Shown piece after piece: positions 1 to 8,761 of a DNA stretch of 64,000 nt. Location of the stretch: contig CAIXGR010000017.1 in assembly GCA_903919075.1 (NCBI GenBank), positions 1-64,000 on the forward strand. Reading direction: 5' to 3'. The notes beneath the pieces were generated by a model that was not told where the DNA came from, made no database searches, and was given only the letters and a program-made list of their open reading frames with translations. The position numbers were made by a program, and so were the translations under genes. The stretch is from an uncultured Bacteroidota bacterium (lineage in GTDB: Bacteria > Bacteroidota > Bacteroidia > Chitinophagales > LD1). Every line of letters starts with the position of its first letter. Position 1 is the first letter of the stretch.

Positions 1-2
1 AA

Positions 3-293
3 ACAGAAGCGATGATGGATGGCAGCGATGCTATTGCCGATTGGCCGATATTGAATGCGTTGATTAATACCGCCGGTGGCGCCAGTTGGGTTTCGTTTCA
101 TCATGGCGGTGGTGTGGGTATGGGTTACTCGCTACATGCGGGTATGGTAATAGTGGCTGATGGAACTGATGATGCGAAGCGCAGGTTAAAACGCGTGCTG
201 CATAATGACCCGGCTTTAGGGGTTATACGCCATGCTGATGCGGGTTATGAAATTGCGAAGGAGACGGCACGGGAGTTTGGGTTGGATATATGA
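3..293 (+). CDS. hutU: Urocanate hydratase, C-terminal fragment (cut by window start)
   Basis: The last 96 or so residues of urocanase, which converts urocanate to 4-imidazolone-5-propionate in histidine breakdown in the cytoplasm. The visible part carries the conserved C-terminal block around [20 protein letters not shown] followed by [18 protein letters not shown], which is very characteristic of the family. The frame is open to the left edge (codons from base 3), so the true start and the NAD-binding centre lie outside the window. The ATG at base 12 is internal, not a start. No other hut gene is visible; the downstream neighbour is on the opposite strand. The gene is intact as far as it can be seen. 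Confidence 0.95.
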   Translation, partial: TEAMMDGSDAIADWPILNALINTAGGASWVSFHHGGGVGMGYSLHAGMVIVADGTDDAKRRLKRVLHNDPALGVIRHADAGYEIAKETAREFGLDI

Positions 294-315
294 GAGCCAA
301 CTCATTTTCGGGAAT

Positions 316-729
316 TTATCCTTTAGGGTGAAAGGCCTGCTCGTAGATATATGAAATAAAAAGTATTAATAGATACAGGGCAATTCCAATTCCAATAAGT
401 CTAATTCGTTTCTTGGCCTTAGTAGTATATCCTTCTGATTTCAAACCCCAGCCATATCGCAATTCTGAAAACCAAAAGATAATCATCATGATTTTTTCAA
501 AGTTGGTATAGTCTTCAGTAGCCTTTTTATTCATTGTTTCTTTGAATTCCTTCTCATCTTCTTCCTCTAATTCATTGTACCTGCTGTCAAGGTTAGATTG
601 AGATATATTTCTTCTTGATAGCTCCTCCTTTGCAAGAAGGACTGCATCAGCCTGGTAATCATCGGCATTTTTGACCATAATTATAAGCTCATCAGTATCT
701 CTGATTTCTATAGGGGGGCTAAACTTCAT
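316..729 (-). CDS. Hypothetical protein with one C-terminal membrane segment
   Basis: I do not recognise a named family for this 137-residue protein. Residues 1-70 are acidic and probably helical (a run of E and D around residues 52-62); the motif IEIRDTDELI followed by AKEELSRRNIS resembles short N-terminal domains seen in many Bacteroidota membrane proteins, which is from memory and not decisive. A single strong hydrophobic segment lies near residues 108-130 (IGIALYLLILFISYIYE), leaving only a very short tail. It therefore looks like a cytoplasmic domain held by a C-terminal membrane anchor. It converges on hutU and stands alone. ATG start at 729. The function is unknown. Confidence 0.6.
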   Translation of the reverse strand: MKFSPPIEIRDTDELIIMVKNADDYQADAVLLAKEELSRRNISQSNLDSRYNELEEEDEKEFKETMNKKATEDYTNFEKIMMIIFWFSELRYGWGLKSEGYTTKAKKRIRLIGIGIALYLLILFISYIYEQAFHPKG

Positions 730-840
730 TTTTTAATAAATCAAATGTAATTTATACTGGTGATAGGAAATAATACATCCCGGTTTTCAATATTAGAAAA
801 CTTCGTTTATATATTTAACCATCTATCATATAAAAATTCT

Positions 841-1980
841 TTAGGACAGCACACTCCTCGAAATCACAATCCTCTGCACTTCGCTTGTACCTTCGTATAT
901 CTGAGTAATTTTAGCATCGCGCATTAATCGCTCTACGTGGTATTCTTTTACGTAACCGTAGCCGCCGTGTATTTGTACGGCCTCAACAGTGGTGCGCATG
1001 GCCACCTCCGATGCGAATACTTTGGCGGTGGCTGATGCTACTTCGTAATTTTTATGTTGGTCTTTTAATACGGCAGCTTTGTAAACTAATAAACGGGCAG
1101 CTTCAATTTCGGTAGCCATATCAGCCAGCTTAAATGCAATGGCTTGGTGGTGGCTTATTTCTTTTCCAAAAGTTTTTCGTTGTTTTGAGTATTCTACTGA
1201 TAACTCGTAAGCACCGGCAGCAATGCCCAGCGCTTGGGCGGCAATACCCATTCTTCCACCACTTAAAGTTTTCATAGCAAATGAAAATCCGAAACCATCA
1301 TCGCCTATACGGTTGGCCTTAGGTACTTTTACATCGCTAAAAAGAAGGGTGTGTGTATCGGATGCCCGGATGCCCAGCTTATCTTCTTTTTTACCTACTA
1401 CAAAACCGGGCATTCCCTTTTCAACTATTAAAACGTTTATTCCTTTAGTGCGTTTTTCGGCATGGGTTTGTGCAAACACAAGATAAACTGAAGCGCAACC
1501 TCCGTTAGTAATCCAGTTTTTGGTGCCATTTAAAAGATAATGGTCGCCCATGTCTACAGCAGTGGTTCTTTGGTGGGTTGCATCACTTCCTGCTTCGGGT
1601 TCGCTAAGAGCAAACGCGCCTATCTTTTCACCTCTGGCAAGTGCGGGCAGGTATTTTCTTTTTTGTTCTTCTGTTCCAAATTCTTCCAGACCCCAACACA
1701 CCAATGAGTTGTTTACACTCATCAGTACGGAGCATGATGAATCTACTTTCGAAATTTCTTCCATAGCAATTACGTAACTCAAAGCATCCATACCACCGCC
1801 ACCATACTCGGGTGACACCATCATTCCTAAAAAGCCAAGTTCGCCCATCTTTTTTACTTGTTCGGCTGGCCATTGCATGTGTGTATCGCGTTCAATAACA
1901 CCGGGCTTGCAATCGTTTTGTGCAAAATCACGAGCGGCCTGGCGTATCATTAAGTGTTCTTCAGTAAGAGAAAAATCCAT
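841..1980 (-). CDS. Acyl-CoA dehydrogenase (short/branched-chain type)
   Basis: A 379-residue FAD enzyme that oxidises acyl-CoA to enoyl-CoA, in fatty-acid or branched-chain amino-acid breakdown. It has both acyl-CoA dehydrogenase signatures: AFALSEPEAGSDAT in the middle and QIHGGYGYVKEYHVERLMRD near the end, followed by YEGTSEVQR, whose first Glu is the usual catalytic base. An open frame extends 28 codons upstream to 2064, but that extension runs into the neighbouring promoter region and shows no family similarity; the start MDFSLTEEHLMIRQAARDFA is the normal N-terminus. A TATCTTCG box lies 15 bases before this start. The gene is divergent from ppa. Exact substrate (butyryl-CoA, isovaleryl-CoA or 2-methylbutyryl-CoA) cannot be told from sequence alone. 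Confidence 0.93.
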   Translation of the reverse strand: MDFSLTEEHLMIRQAARDFAQNDCKPGVIERDTHMQWPAEQVKKMGELGFLGMMVSPEYGGGGMDALSYVIAMEEISKVDSSCSVLMSVNNSLVCWGLEEFGTEEQKRKYLPALARGEKIGAFALSEPEAGSDATHQRTTAVDMGDHYLLNGTKNWITNGGCASVYLVFAQTHAEKRTKGINVLIVEKGMPGFVVGKKEDKLGIRASDTHTLLFSDVKVPKANRIGDDGFGFSFAMKTLSGGRMGIAAQALGIAAGAYELSVEYSKQRKTFGKEISHHQAIAFKLADMATEIEAARLLVYKAAVLKDQHKNYEVASATAKVFASEVAMRTTVEAVQIHGGYGYVKEYHVERLMRDAKITQIYEGTSEVQRIVISRSVLS

Positions 1981-1995
1981 ACTAATAATTTTGCG

Positions 1996-2003
1996 CGAAG
2001 ATA
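1996..2003 (-). promoter_or_regulatory. Putative -7 box of the acyl-CoA dehydrogenase gene
   Basis: Read on the minus strand this is TATCTTCG, one base off the Bacteroidota -7 consensus TAnnTTTG, 15 bases before the ATG. No clear TTTG -33 element was seen at the usual distance. Confidence 0.3.
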
Positions 2004-2063
2004 AACGAAAAGTGGAGGGCGTAGTTAAATTGCATACACACAATTTCAGAAACAACGTTTTCA

Positions 2064-2071
2064 TATATTTG
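2064..2071 (+). promoter_or_regulatory. Putative -7 box of ppa
   Basis: TATATTTG matches the Bacteroidota -7 consensus TAnnTTTG, 32 bases before the ppa ATG. No good -33 TTTG partner is seen. It sits in the 123-base divergent gap shared with the acyl-CoA dehydrogenase gene. Confidence 0.4.
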
Positions 2072-2103
2072 TTGAAGAGGTGTAAAGACTAAAGCCGCTG
2101 ATT

Positions 2104-2727
2104 ATGAATGAGAATTTAAAGTACATGCTGCACCCTTGGCATGGGGTTGATATTGGCGAAAATGCCCCGGAAATGTTAACGGCGTTTATAGAAATTGTGC
2201 CAAACGATGGCGTTAAATACGAGGTTGATAAAAAAAGCGGATGGATAAAAGTTGACCGGCCTCAATTGTTCTCAAATATAGTACCTGCGCTATATGGTTT
2301 TATTCCGCAAACTTTTTGCGATGTAGAGGTTGGTAAATTTTGTACCGAAAAAACAGGCCGGCCAGATATAAAAGGCGACCAAGACCCGATGGATATTTTA
2401 GTGTTGGAAGAAAAGAATATTCAAAACGGAGGGATATTAATACAGGCTATACCCATAGGCGGCATACGAATGATTGATAAAAATGAAGCGGATGATAAAA
2501 TAATTGCTGTAATGAAAGATGATGCCGTGTATGGGCGTATTACAGATTTGAGCGAATTGAACGAAGCAATTCTTAACCGGCTAAAACATTATTTTTTGAC
2601 TTATAAAGATATGCCGGGCACCGGGGAAAAACGGAAAGTAGAAATTGCATCGGTTTACGGAAAAGAAGAAGCGTATGAGGTGATAAGAAGGAGTATGGTA
2701 GATTATAAAAACCGATTTGCGGTATGA
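2104..2727 (+). CDS. ppa: Inorganic pyrophosphatase, family I
   Basis: A soluble Mg-dependent enzyme that hydrolyses pyrophosphate to phosphate and so pulls biosynthetic reactions forward. The family I active-site signature GDQDPMDILV is present (the acidic residues bind metals), and the conserved VKYEVDKKSG and YGFIPQTF stretches precede it. At 207 residues it is about 30 longer than the E. coli enzyme; as I recall, longer versions are common in Bacteroidota. The downstream thioredoxin-like gene starts inside its last codons (ATGA overlap), so the two are co-transcribed and probably translationally coupled. A TATATTTG promoter box lies upstream. Confidence 0.95.
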   Translation: MNENLKYMLHPWHGVDIGENAPEMLTAFIEIVPNDGVKYEVDKKSGWIKVDRPQLFSNIVPALYGFIPQTFCDVEVGKFCTEKTGRPDIKGDQDPMDILVLEEKNIQNGGILIQAIPIGGIRMIDKNEADDKIIAVMKDDAVYGRITDLSELNEAILNRLKHYFLTYKDMPGTGEKRKVEIASVYGKEEAYEVIRRSMVDYKNRFAV

Positions 2728-3218
2728 CAAAAAAAATAATTAATGGAGGCGCAATTGTTTTAATAATACTTATAGCTGCTTTTTATTACCACCGGTACCG
2801 GATGGCGCCCGAAATGGATTTTAACCGACTTGAGTTGACGGACCTGAATAATGCACCGGTAAAGCTTGAGTCTTTTAAAGGTAAAAAGCAAGTAATTAAT
2901 TTTTTTGCAACATGGTGCGGCCCCTGTATAAGAGAGATTATAGAATTTGGAGACGTGCAAGCCATTCTTAAAAACGAGAACTTTGTTTTTATCTGTATAT
3001 CAGATGAGCCGGTAGAGCGACTGCAAGGTTTTAGAGAAAGGATGCCGCAAAATGTGCTTATACTTCATTCGGTTGCAAAGTTTGATGGTATAAATATTTA
3101 TACGTTTCCTACAAGTTATTTGATTGGTGAAAACGAGCGGGTAATATTTAAAAAAACCGGTGAGTTGAATTTGGATGCCGATGCACTGGCTGCGGAATTA
3201 AAACAGCTAACGCACTAA
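2724..3218 (+). CDS. Membrane-anchored thioredoxin-like protein (TlpA/ResA type)
   Basis: A 164-residue thiol-disulfide protein. Residues 8-20 form a hydrophobic signal anchor, so the rest lies on the periplasmic side. The thioredoxin active site is FFATWCGPC with cysteines at 65 and 68, and the cis-proline region FPTSYLIG follows. This arrangement fits TlpA/ResA reductases, which reduce specific envelope proteins such as apocytochromes. The start overlaps the ppa stop codon by four bases, so it depends on ppa transcription. No cytochrome maturation gene is nearby, so its partner is unknown. The gene converges with, and nearly touches, the next gene on the minus strand. Confidence 0.88.
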   Translation: MTKKIINGGAIVLIILIAAFYYHRYRMAPEMDFNRLELTDLNNAPVKLESFKGKKQVINFFATWCGPCIREIIEFGDVQAILKNENFVFICISDEPVERLQGFRERMPQNVLILHSVAKFDGINIYTFPTSYLIGENERVIFKKTGELNLDADALAAELKQLTH

Positions 3219-3219
3219 G

Positions 3220-4083
3220 TTATTTGCCGGGAGAAAAGTAAATGCCCCCAAAAGTAACATACACCAATAAGCACACCACAATAAGCACCAACATAAAAAA
3301 GAAATTAGGCACTTGCAGTGAAGTGTATCGTACCAGTTCGTACTTTAATACGTTGGAGTATGATAATAAATACCATGAGATAGCCAATGCAGCACCAATA
3401 ACACTTAAATACAAAGTGTGAATTTGGAGATTCATGGGATAAGTAATAAAGGTGGTAATCAATCCACCCAATGCAAAAGGAACCAAAGCGGTTTCAAAAA
3501 AATATTTTCTTCGGCGCGATAGCTTATTTATTTTTGAAAACGAGTAAGAAAATACCAAAAAATATTTTCCGTAGTTAAGCGAGAAATAAAGAAAAATAAG
3601 CGCAAACGGAAAGCAAAGCGCATAAGCAACCCAAGTGGAAGCCCGCCACCACGAAAGAACAACTGCAAAGTTTTGATAGAATGGCGATGTATAATTGTAT
3701 AGTCCTAGACACATAATTATACCCTGTGCCGCAAAAATGCTGGTGCCAATTACAAAACCCCACAACAGGAAAAGATTAAATAGTGTTTGAACGCTTCGCA
3801 AAACACTGTATAAGATAAAACAGGTAAGCCCGAACACGAGTGAGTAAACTGGCCCGGCTGAGTAAACCAAATCTATTTTTGATTTGTCCCAATGGCTATT
3901 AATCATAAACTTAATGCCATAATAGTATATAAACGAATCGAATTTATAAGCCCGGGCTGCCATGGCGGTAACAAGCCAAAAAGTATAAGTAAAAACGATG
4001 TACGCCAACGAAAAGCATATGGCAGAGTTGATTACCCTGAATAACTTATCGTACCACTGTTCTGAGTTTTTTTTAGGATCCAA
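3220..4083 (-). CDS. Hypothetical multi-pass membrane protein
   Basis: A 287-residue polytopic membrane protein with about seven hydrophobic segments (roughly residues 20-42, 73-97, 101-127, 150-172, 198-218, 222-244 and 260-280). A basic loop SKINKLSRRRKYF near residue 185 is likely cytoplasmic. I see no HExxH, Walker, transporter or transferase motif and do not recognise the family. The N-terminus has no ATG; the only reasonable start is TTG at 4083, since an in-frame stop lies seven codons upstream. It ends one base from the thioredoxin-like gene on the other strand and lies downstream of gldB in the same orientation with a 75-base gap, so it could be in the gldB transcript. Confidence 0.6.
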   Translation of the reverse strand: MDPKKNSEQWYDKLFRVINSAICFSLAYIVFTYTFWLVTAMAARAYKFDSFIYYYGIKFMINSHWDKSKIDLVYSAGPVYSLVFGLTCFILYSVLRSVQTLFNLFLLWGFVIGTSIFAAQGIIMCLGLYNYTSPFYQNFAVVLSWWRASTWVAYALCFPFALIFLYFSLNYGKYFLVFSYSFSKINKLSRRRKYFFETALVPFALGGLITTFITYPMNLQIHTLYLSVIGAALAISWYLLSYSNVLKYELVRYTSLQVPNFFFMLVLIVVCLLVYVTFGGIYFSPGK

Positions 4084-4158
4084 TGCTGGGCGTTTTAATA
4101 TTTAACGGCATTCAAAAATAAAATTCTCGCCGTATTTTTTCGGAATATAGGTAGAATA

Positions 4159-5217
4159 CTAAAAAACAGATTTAGATGGCCGGTAACGGGCTTTTTCTAA
4201 AATGGCTTTTGAATCGTATTTGGTTATCAGATCATGAAGCGAAATTTTACCACCTGTTTCTTTTACAAATTTTCGAACAATCTGCAAGCCAATCCAACCA
4301 CCTAGGTTTCCCGGGGCTTCGGGCGGCATGCCAGTAGTTGTGGGACCCTCATCAAGATACCGTTTGTGGTCCATGTAATTGTTTTTGTATAGCAGGTCTT
4401 TTTCGTTCAGATATTTCCATATTTCGTATTCGCTTTGCTCGCACCAAGTGGTTTGCTTTTGTGTAAAGCCAACTAACAGGCTATCGGGCGCATCAGGGAA
4501 AATATAAGAGAGGAAATAAAGCTTTTTGCCTTTATCTATCATGGCCTCTATAAGATTTTTATTGCGCGAAGCCTCTTCATCGCCGAAGTAAAGATTATAT
4601 GTTGCCTCAACAGCATTGCGGGCAATATATTCTCTGCGCATTTTATGTTGCATGTATTGATAAATGCCTGCGCTATCGTAATCGGCATTATTGGGACCTA
4701 AATAGAGGTCGAGGCCAACGCCTACCCAATTGTTATCGTAGGTAAAAGCAGCAACACCAAAAGCCGAATTGACAGCGGCAATGTTTGGCGTTTTTATTTC
4801 GGGGAAGTAGTATTTTACGTATTTGAATGATTGGGTTAGCTCTTTCTCAACATCGCTGGTATTTTCGAAATGCAGATTGATGGAATCCTGTATGCGATGA
4901 ATATAGGAGTCCGTAATAAATTTTTTTATGGCAGGCTCGTCAACATTAGCGGTATCAACTGCAGGACGAGGGCCTATTATAAAATGGTTTAAATAAAAAT
5001 CGAAGAATGGCCCATACTTGCTTTGCATCAGGCTATACTGCTCCAGAAAAGGATGATTATTGAATTCAAACAAATCTTTATCGAATCTTATAATTGGAAC
5101 GGTTATTTGAACGCCAGAAACATCGGGCTTTTCACGGCTTTTGTTTTTATTACAACCGCTGCAACCCGAAAGAACCAAGAGTGCCAGAAGAACATAAGCC
5201 GGTTTCAAATGTTTCAT
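4159..5217 (-). CDS. gldB: Gliding motility lipoprotein GldB
   Basis: A 352-residue lipoprotein of the GldB family, found in Bacteroidota and needed for gliding in Flavobacterium; its biochemical role is not settled. Seen here: a signal peptide with a lipobox ending LVLSGC (Cys19), then the family blocks VPIIRFDKDLF, VGVGLDLYLG, QKQTTWCEQSEYEIWKYL and GGWIGLQIVRKFV, in the right order and at the usual length. The family resembles putative DUF2268-type peptidases, but I see no HExxH motif, so no peptidase activity is claimed. It is divergent from nadE over 93 bases. It is about 46 kb from the gldJ/porU/porV block in this window, so the gliding genes are not in one operon. Confidence 0.85.
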   Translation of the reverse strand: MKHLKPAYVLLALLVLSGCSGCNKNKSREKPDVSGVQITVPIIRFDKDLFEFNNHPFLEQYSLMQSKYGPFFDFYLNHFIIGPRPAVDTANVDEPAIKKFITDSYIHRIQDSINLHFENTSDVEKELTQSFKYVKYYFPEIKTPNIAAVNSAFGVAAFTYDNNWVGVGLDLYLGPNNADYDSAGIYQYMQHKMRREYIARNAVEATYNLYFGDEEASRNKNLIEAMIDKGKKLYFLSYIFPDAPDSLLVGFTQKQTTWCEQSEYEIWKYLNEKDLLYKNNYMDHKRYLDEGPTTTGMPPEAPGNLGGWIGLQIVRKFVKETGGKISLHDLITKYDSKAILEKARYRPSKSVF

Positions 5218-5310
5218 AAGCGCGAAGATGCAAAAAATGGAATGTATTGGGTAAATAACAGATAAGTTGTTTAAACATAAAAAACGTTCAACTTTGCCGA
5301 ATATTTTGAA

Positions 5311-6960
5311 ATGAAAATTGCATTAGCCCAACTTAATTATCACATCGGCAATTTTGCGCTGAATACGCAAAAAATAATTGCTGCTATAAAAGAAGCCGAA
5401 CAACAAAGCGCGGAGCTGGTGGTTTTTAGTGAATTGTGTGTTTGTGGCTACCCGCCCCGAGATTTTTTAGAGTTTGATGATTTTATAAATCAATGCTATG
5501 CTTCGGTAAACGAAATTGCAAAGCATACCAATAAAGTGGCTGTAGTATTGGGCAGCCCACGAAAAAACCCTGTGATAGAGGGGAAGGATTTATTTAACTC
5601 GGCCTATTTTATTTATGAGGGTGAGGTAAAGCATATTGCCAATAAAAGCCTTTTACCCAACTACGATATATTTGATGAGTACCGGTACTTTGAACCGGGT
5701 AAAACATTTGAACCGGTTTTATTTAAAGGCAAAAAAATCGCCCTTACCATTTGCGAAGATATTTGGAATGCGGGTATTGATAAACCCATGTATAGTACCT
5801 GCCCTTTAGATGATGCCATAAAATATGGGCCGGATTTAATTATTAATATTTCGGCCTCGCCGTTTAGCTATACGCATAACCGTGAAAGGATGAAAATTAT
5901 TAGTGCCAATGTGGCTCGGTATAAGCTACCAGTGATATATGTAAACCAGGTGGGCGCTGAAACCGAATTAATTTTTGATGGCGGCAGCATGGTAATGAAT
6001 GAAAAAGGTGAGTTGGTAACACAGTTGCCATTTTTTGAAGAGGCGTTGGAGGTAGTTGAGTTTACAGAGCAGGGGGTAAAAGAACCAAGAGTCAAGAATC
6101 AAGAGCTAAGAAATAAACCGGATATTGAGTTAATACATAATGCGCTTATTTTGGGCATTAAGGATTACTTTGGGAAGCTTGGGTTTAAAAAAGCAATACT
6201 TGGTTTAAGCGGTGGTATTGATTCGGCAGTGGTATTGTGTTTGGCTGCTGAGGCATTGGGCAAAGAAAATGTAATGTCGCTTTTACTTCCTTCGGGTTTT
6301 TCGAGTGGGCACTCGGTGGATGATGCGAAGTTGCTTTCAGAAAACCTGGGAACGAAATATGAAGTGGTACCGGTAGAAGATAATTTTCAAGCAACACTGA
6401 AAACACTGCAACCATTTTTTAAAGACATGCCGTTTAACTTAGCGGAAGAAAATTTGCAGGCAAGAGTGCGGGCGATAATACTGATGGCGTTTTGCAATAA
6501 ATTTGGCTACATACTACTTAATACTTCGAATAAAAGCGAAGCTGCGGTGGGTTACGGAACTTTATATGGCGATATGTGCGGGGGGCTTTCGGTAATTGGT
6601 GATGTGTATAAAACACAAGTCTACGAATTAGCAAAACACATTAACCGGAATGGCGAAATTATTCCGTTGAACATAATTACGAAAGCGCCATCGGCTGAAC
6701 TTCGTCCTAATCAGAAAGACTCTGACTCGCTACCTGACTATGATATATTAGATAAAATACTTTTTCAATATATTGAGAAAATACAGGGCCCAAAAGAACT
6801 TGTTGCTATGGGTTTTGAAAAAATATTGGTTGACAGAATTTTGAAAATGGTAAATATGAATGAGTGGAAGCGCTTTCAAACACCGCCGGTGCTAAGGGTT
6901 TCGCCTAAAGCATTTGGAGTGGGTAGAAGAATGCCGATTGAGGGGAAATATTTGGGGTAA
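5311..6960 (+). CDS. nadE: Glutamine-dependent NAD+ synthetase
   Basis: The last step of NAD synthesis: amidation of deamido-NAD with ATP, using ammonia from glutamine. Residues 1 to about 250 are the nitrilase-type glutaminase domain with its Glu41 (VFSELCVCGYPP), Lys112 (KSLLPNYDIFDEYRYF) and Cys148 (ALTICEDIW) triad. Residues from about 275 on are the synthetase domain with the ATP-binding LSGGIDSA at 299-306 and conserved NTSNKSEAAVGYGTLYGDM. All key residues are intact. The linker at residues 257-269 (EPRVKNQELRNKP) is encoded by repetitive AAGA/CAAGA-type DNA at 6080-6113, which looks like a small inserted repeat. Length is normal for the two-domain form. It is divergent from gldB. Confidence 0.95.
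   Translation: MKIALAQLNYHIGNFALNTQKIIAAIKEAEQQSAELVVFSELCVCGYPPRDFLEFDDFINQCYASVNEIAKHTNKVAVVLGSPRKNPVIEGKDLFNSAYFIYEGEVKHIANKSLLPNYDIFDEYRYFEPGKTFEPVLFKGKKIALTICEDIWNAGIDKPMYSTCPLDDAIKYGPDLIINISASPFSYTHNRERMKIISANVARYKLPVIYVNQVGAETELIFDGGSMVMNEKGELVTQLPFFEEALEVVEFTEQGVKEPRVKNQELRNKPDIELIHNALILGIKDYFGKLGFKKAILGLSGGIDSAVVLCLAAEALGKENVMSLLLPSGFSSGHSVDDAKLLSENLGTKYEVVPVEDNFQATLKTLQPFFKDMPFNLAEENLQARVRAIILMAFCNKFGYILLNTSNKSEAAVGYGTLYGDMCGGLSVIGDVYKTQVYELAKHINRNGEIIPLNIITKAPSAELRPNQKDSDSLPDYDILDKILFQYIEKIQGPKELVAMGFEKILVDRILKMVNMNEWKRFQTPPVLRVSPKAFGVGRRMPIEGKYLG
6080..6113 (+). repeat. Repeat-like AAGAACCAAGA tract inside the nadE linker
   Basis: The stretch is made of slightly different units of the form AAGAnCAAGAnn and is purine-rich. 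The core AAGAACCAAGA recurs at 49426-49436 between genes, and AAGAACCAAGAGT recurs at 5170-5182 in gldB. Here it is in frame and lengthens the linker between the two NadE domains. It may be a copy of a dispersed genomic repeat; chance similarity of low-complexity DNA is the alternative. Confidence 0.3.
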
Positions 6961-6992
6961 TTTGTTTTCAGGAGAAGATGCAGAGGGAAAGT

Positions 6993-7481
6993 TTATTTAT
7001 TCATTTTTTCAATGATGGCTGTGCTGCTGAATCCGTTTAGCAAAGCAATTGTTTTTACTTCGCCGCCGTAGCTTTCTACAAATCCAGCACCGGCAATTTG
7101 TTCTTTTTTCCAATCGCCGCCTTTTACTAAAACATCGGGCTTTATGGCTTTGATAAGATTTTCAGGAGCGTCTTCTTCAAAAAAAATTACGGCATCGGCA
7201 AATTGTGTGGCCGCAAGCAAGGTGGCGCGAGATTGCTGATTATTGATGGGTCGGGATTTCCCTTTTAAGCGTGTTACAGACGCATCGGAGTTAAGACCAA
7301 TAATAACGCGGCCACCTAGTTCATTGCATGCAGCTAAAAGATGAATGTGCCCCGGGTGAAGAATATCGAAACAGCCATTGGTGAACACAATTTTATCGCC
7401 CAGTCTTCTCCAAAACTCAATTCGTTTTTGAAGGTCGGTTAGTGTAAATATCTTCGAGTCAACTTTTTCTTCGAAAACCAA
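6993..7481 (-). CDS. rfaE2: D-glycero-beta-D-manno-heptose 1-phosphate adenylyltransferase
   Basis: A 162-residue nucleotidyltransferase corresponding to the C-terminal half of E. coli HldE. It makes ADP-heptose for the lipopolysaccharide core from heptose-1-phosphate and ATP. The cytidylyltransferase-like signature FTNGCFDILHPGH is at residues 33-45 with the HxGH pair His42/His45; LKGKSRPINNQQSR and the C-terminal GFSSTAIIEKM are family landmarks. No ATG precedes these blocks: the start is TTG at 7481, because an in-frame stop lies seven codons before it. It begins four bases after the flippase-like gene, so the two are one operon. The kinase half (RfaE1) is not in this window. Confidence 0.9.
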   Translation of the reverse strand: MVFEEKVDSKIFTLTDLQKRIEFWRRLGDKIVFTNGCFDILHPGHIHLLAACNELGGRVIIGLNSDASVTRLKGKSRPINNQQSRATLLAATQFADAVIFFEEDAPENLIKAIKPDVLVKGGDWKKEQIAGAGFVESYGGEVKTIALLNGFSSTAIIEKMNK

Positions 7482-7485
7482 GGGT

Positions 7486-8514
7486 TTAAGTTTTAAGCGT
7501 TACCTTTTCTAACGATGGTTCGCGGTTAATTATTGCAAGTAAGATCAGGGAAATTGCGCCGCCGAACAAAACCGAGCCTGTTTGCGCCGCCCATGCCAGG
7601 TAACCATAGGCACCGCCAATAACCCCGTCTTTTATACCATATATGCTCAGTACATAAGCTATTGCTATAGGGTATACGCCTATTCCGCCGGGTGTAGCCA
7701 CTATGGCAAAACCACCGGCCACTAAAACAGCCATGGCCGCAAATACGCCTAGGTGTGCGGTTTCAGGCAATGCATGGAAGCTAACAAAGCCCATCATAAA
7801 ATAACAGAACCATATAAGTACTGAGTGAAACAAAAACTGCCACGGACTGCGAAGGTCTTTTATGGATTTTAGGCCTTCAATAAAGCCAAGCAATCTTTCG
7901 CGCGCGGTTTGCTTAAGCCTTTCCATGCCATATTTTCTTAAAATATAAATAGTTACTGCAACCAGTGCAATTGCAATGCCCGCAATTACAGCCCATGCAG
8001 CATAATTTGGGCCTTTGGCCGAGTTTTGGTTTACTATTTGCCTAAAGTGGCCAATAGAATTATAAATCAAATCAAATTGTGAAATAAACAATATGGCCAG
8101 TATTATTAAAATGGAAATTAAATCAACCAGGCGTTCAACAACCATAGTGCCTATGGATTTATCGAGCGGCACATTTTCATACCTTGCCAAAACAGCGCAT
8201 CTGGATACTTCGCCGCCGCGTGGAAAGATCAGATTGACAAAATACATCATCATTACCGAAAAAAAAGTGTTCCAAAAACCGGGCTTGTGTCCGAGGGGCT
8301 CCAACAATAACCTCCAGCGCTGTGCCCGGCTGAAGTTTGAAATGAAACCTATTACAGGGGCCATTAAAACCCATCCGTAATTAGCTCGCTTAAAAGTGTC
8401 TATGGTTTGCTGACGCTCAACAGGACCCATTTTATGAATGAACCAATACACTAGAGCGGCGCCCAAGCCCATTGACAGGGCTACTTTTAAAAAATTGAAT
8501 AAATATTTTTTCAA
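7486..8514 (-). CDS. Flippase-like integral membrane protein (lysylphosphatidylglycerol synthase TM family)
   Basis: A 342-residue inner-membrane protein of the UPF0104/lysylphosphatidylglycerol synthase transmembrane family. It has about eight hydrophobic segments and the family pattern: FSNFSRAQRWRLLLEP after the second segment, FPRGGEVSRCAVLARYE, GTMVVERLVDL, and a C-terminal ATPGGIGVYPIAIAYVL. Members move lipids or lipid-linked sugars, but most are uncharacterised; there is no aminoacyl-transferase domain, so this is not a full MprF. The coupling to rfaE2 (four bases) hints at an envelope glycolipid role, which is inference. The start is TTG at 8514; no in-frame ATG occurs before the first membrane segment, and a stop lies seven codons upstream. 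Confidence 0.85.
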   Translation of the reverse strand: MKKYLFNFLKVALSMGLGAALVYWFIHKMGPVERQQTIDTFKRANYGWVLMAPVIGFISNFSRAQRWRLLLEPLGHKPGFWNTFFSVMMMYFVNLIFPRGGEVSRCAVLARYENVPLDKSIGTMVVERLVDLISILIILAILFISQFDLIYNSIGHFRQIVNQNSAKGPNYAAWAVIAGIAIALVAVTIYILRKYGMERLKQTARERLLGFIEGLKSIKDLRSPWQFLFHSVLIWFCYFMMGFVSFHALPETAHLGVFAAMAVLVAGGFAIVATPGGIGVYPIAIAYVLSIYGIKDGVIGGAYGYLAWAAQTGSVLFGGAISLILLAIINREPSLEKVTLKT

Positions 8515-8761
8515 ATTTTGGAAATAAGTTGATTATAAAACCTTCGACTTTTAAGCCGCTATTAACACGGCGGAGCGAAAGTATCAGGAAAATTGGGAAA
8601 AAGGAAGATTTTGGATAAATGACAAGGATGAAATTAACAGTATTAAGAGCCATGAAATAAATGTTTTTTTACTTTTATTATTTGCAATAAAAAAATATAT
8701 TTATATCAAATCCAGTAAGCAGAAACAAATTTGTTTTAATACATTTTTACCCCCCCGAAAC

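Noticed and set aside
1981-2064. N-terminal extension of the acyl-CoA dehydrogenase
   Set aside because: The extra 28 codons cover the promoter region and do not match the family start.
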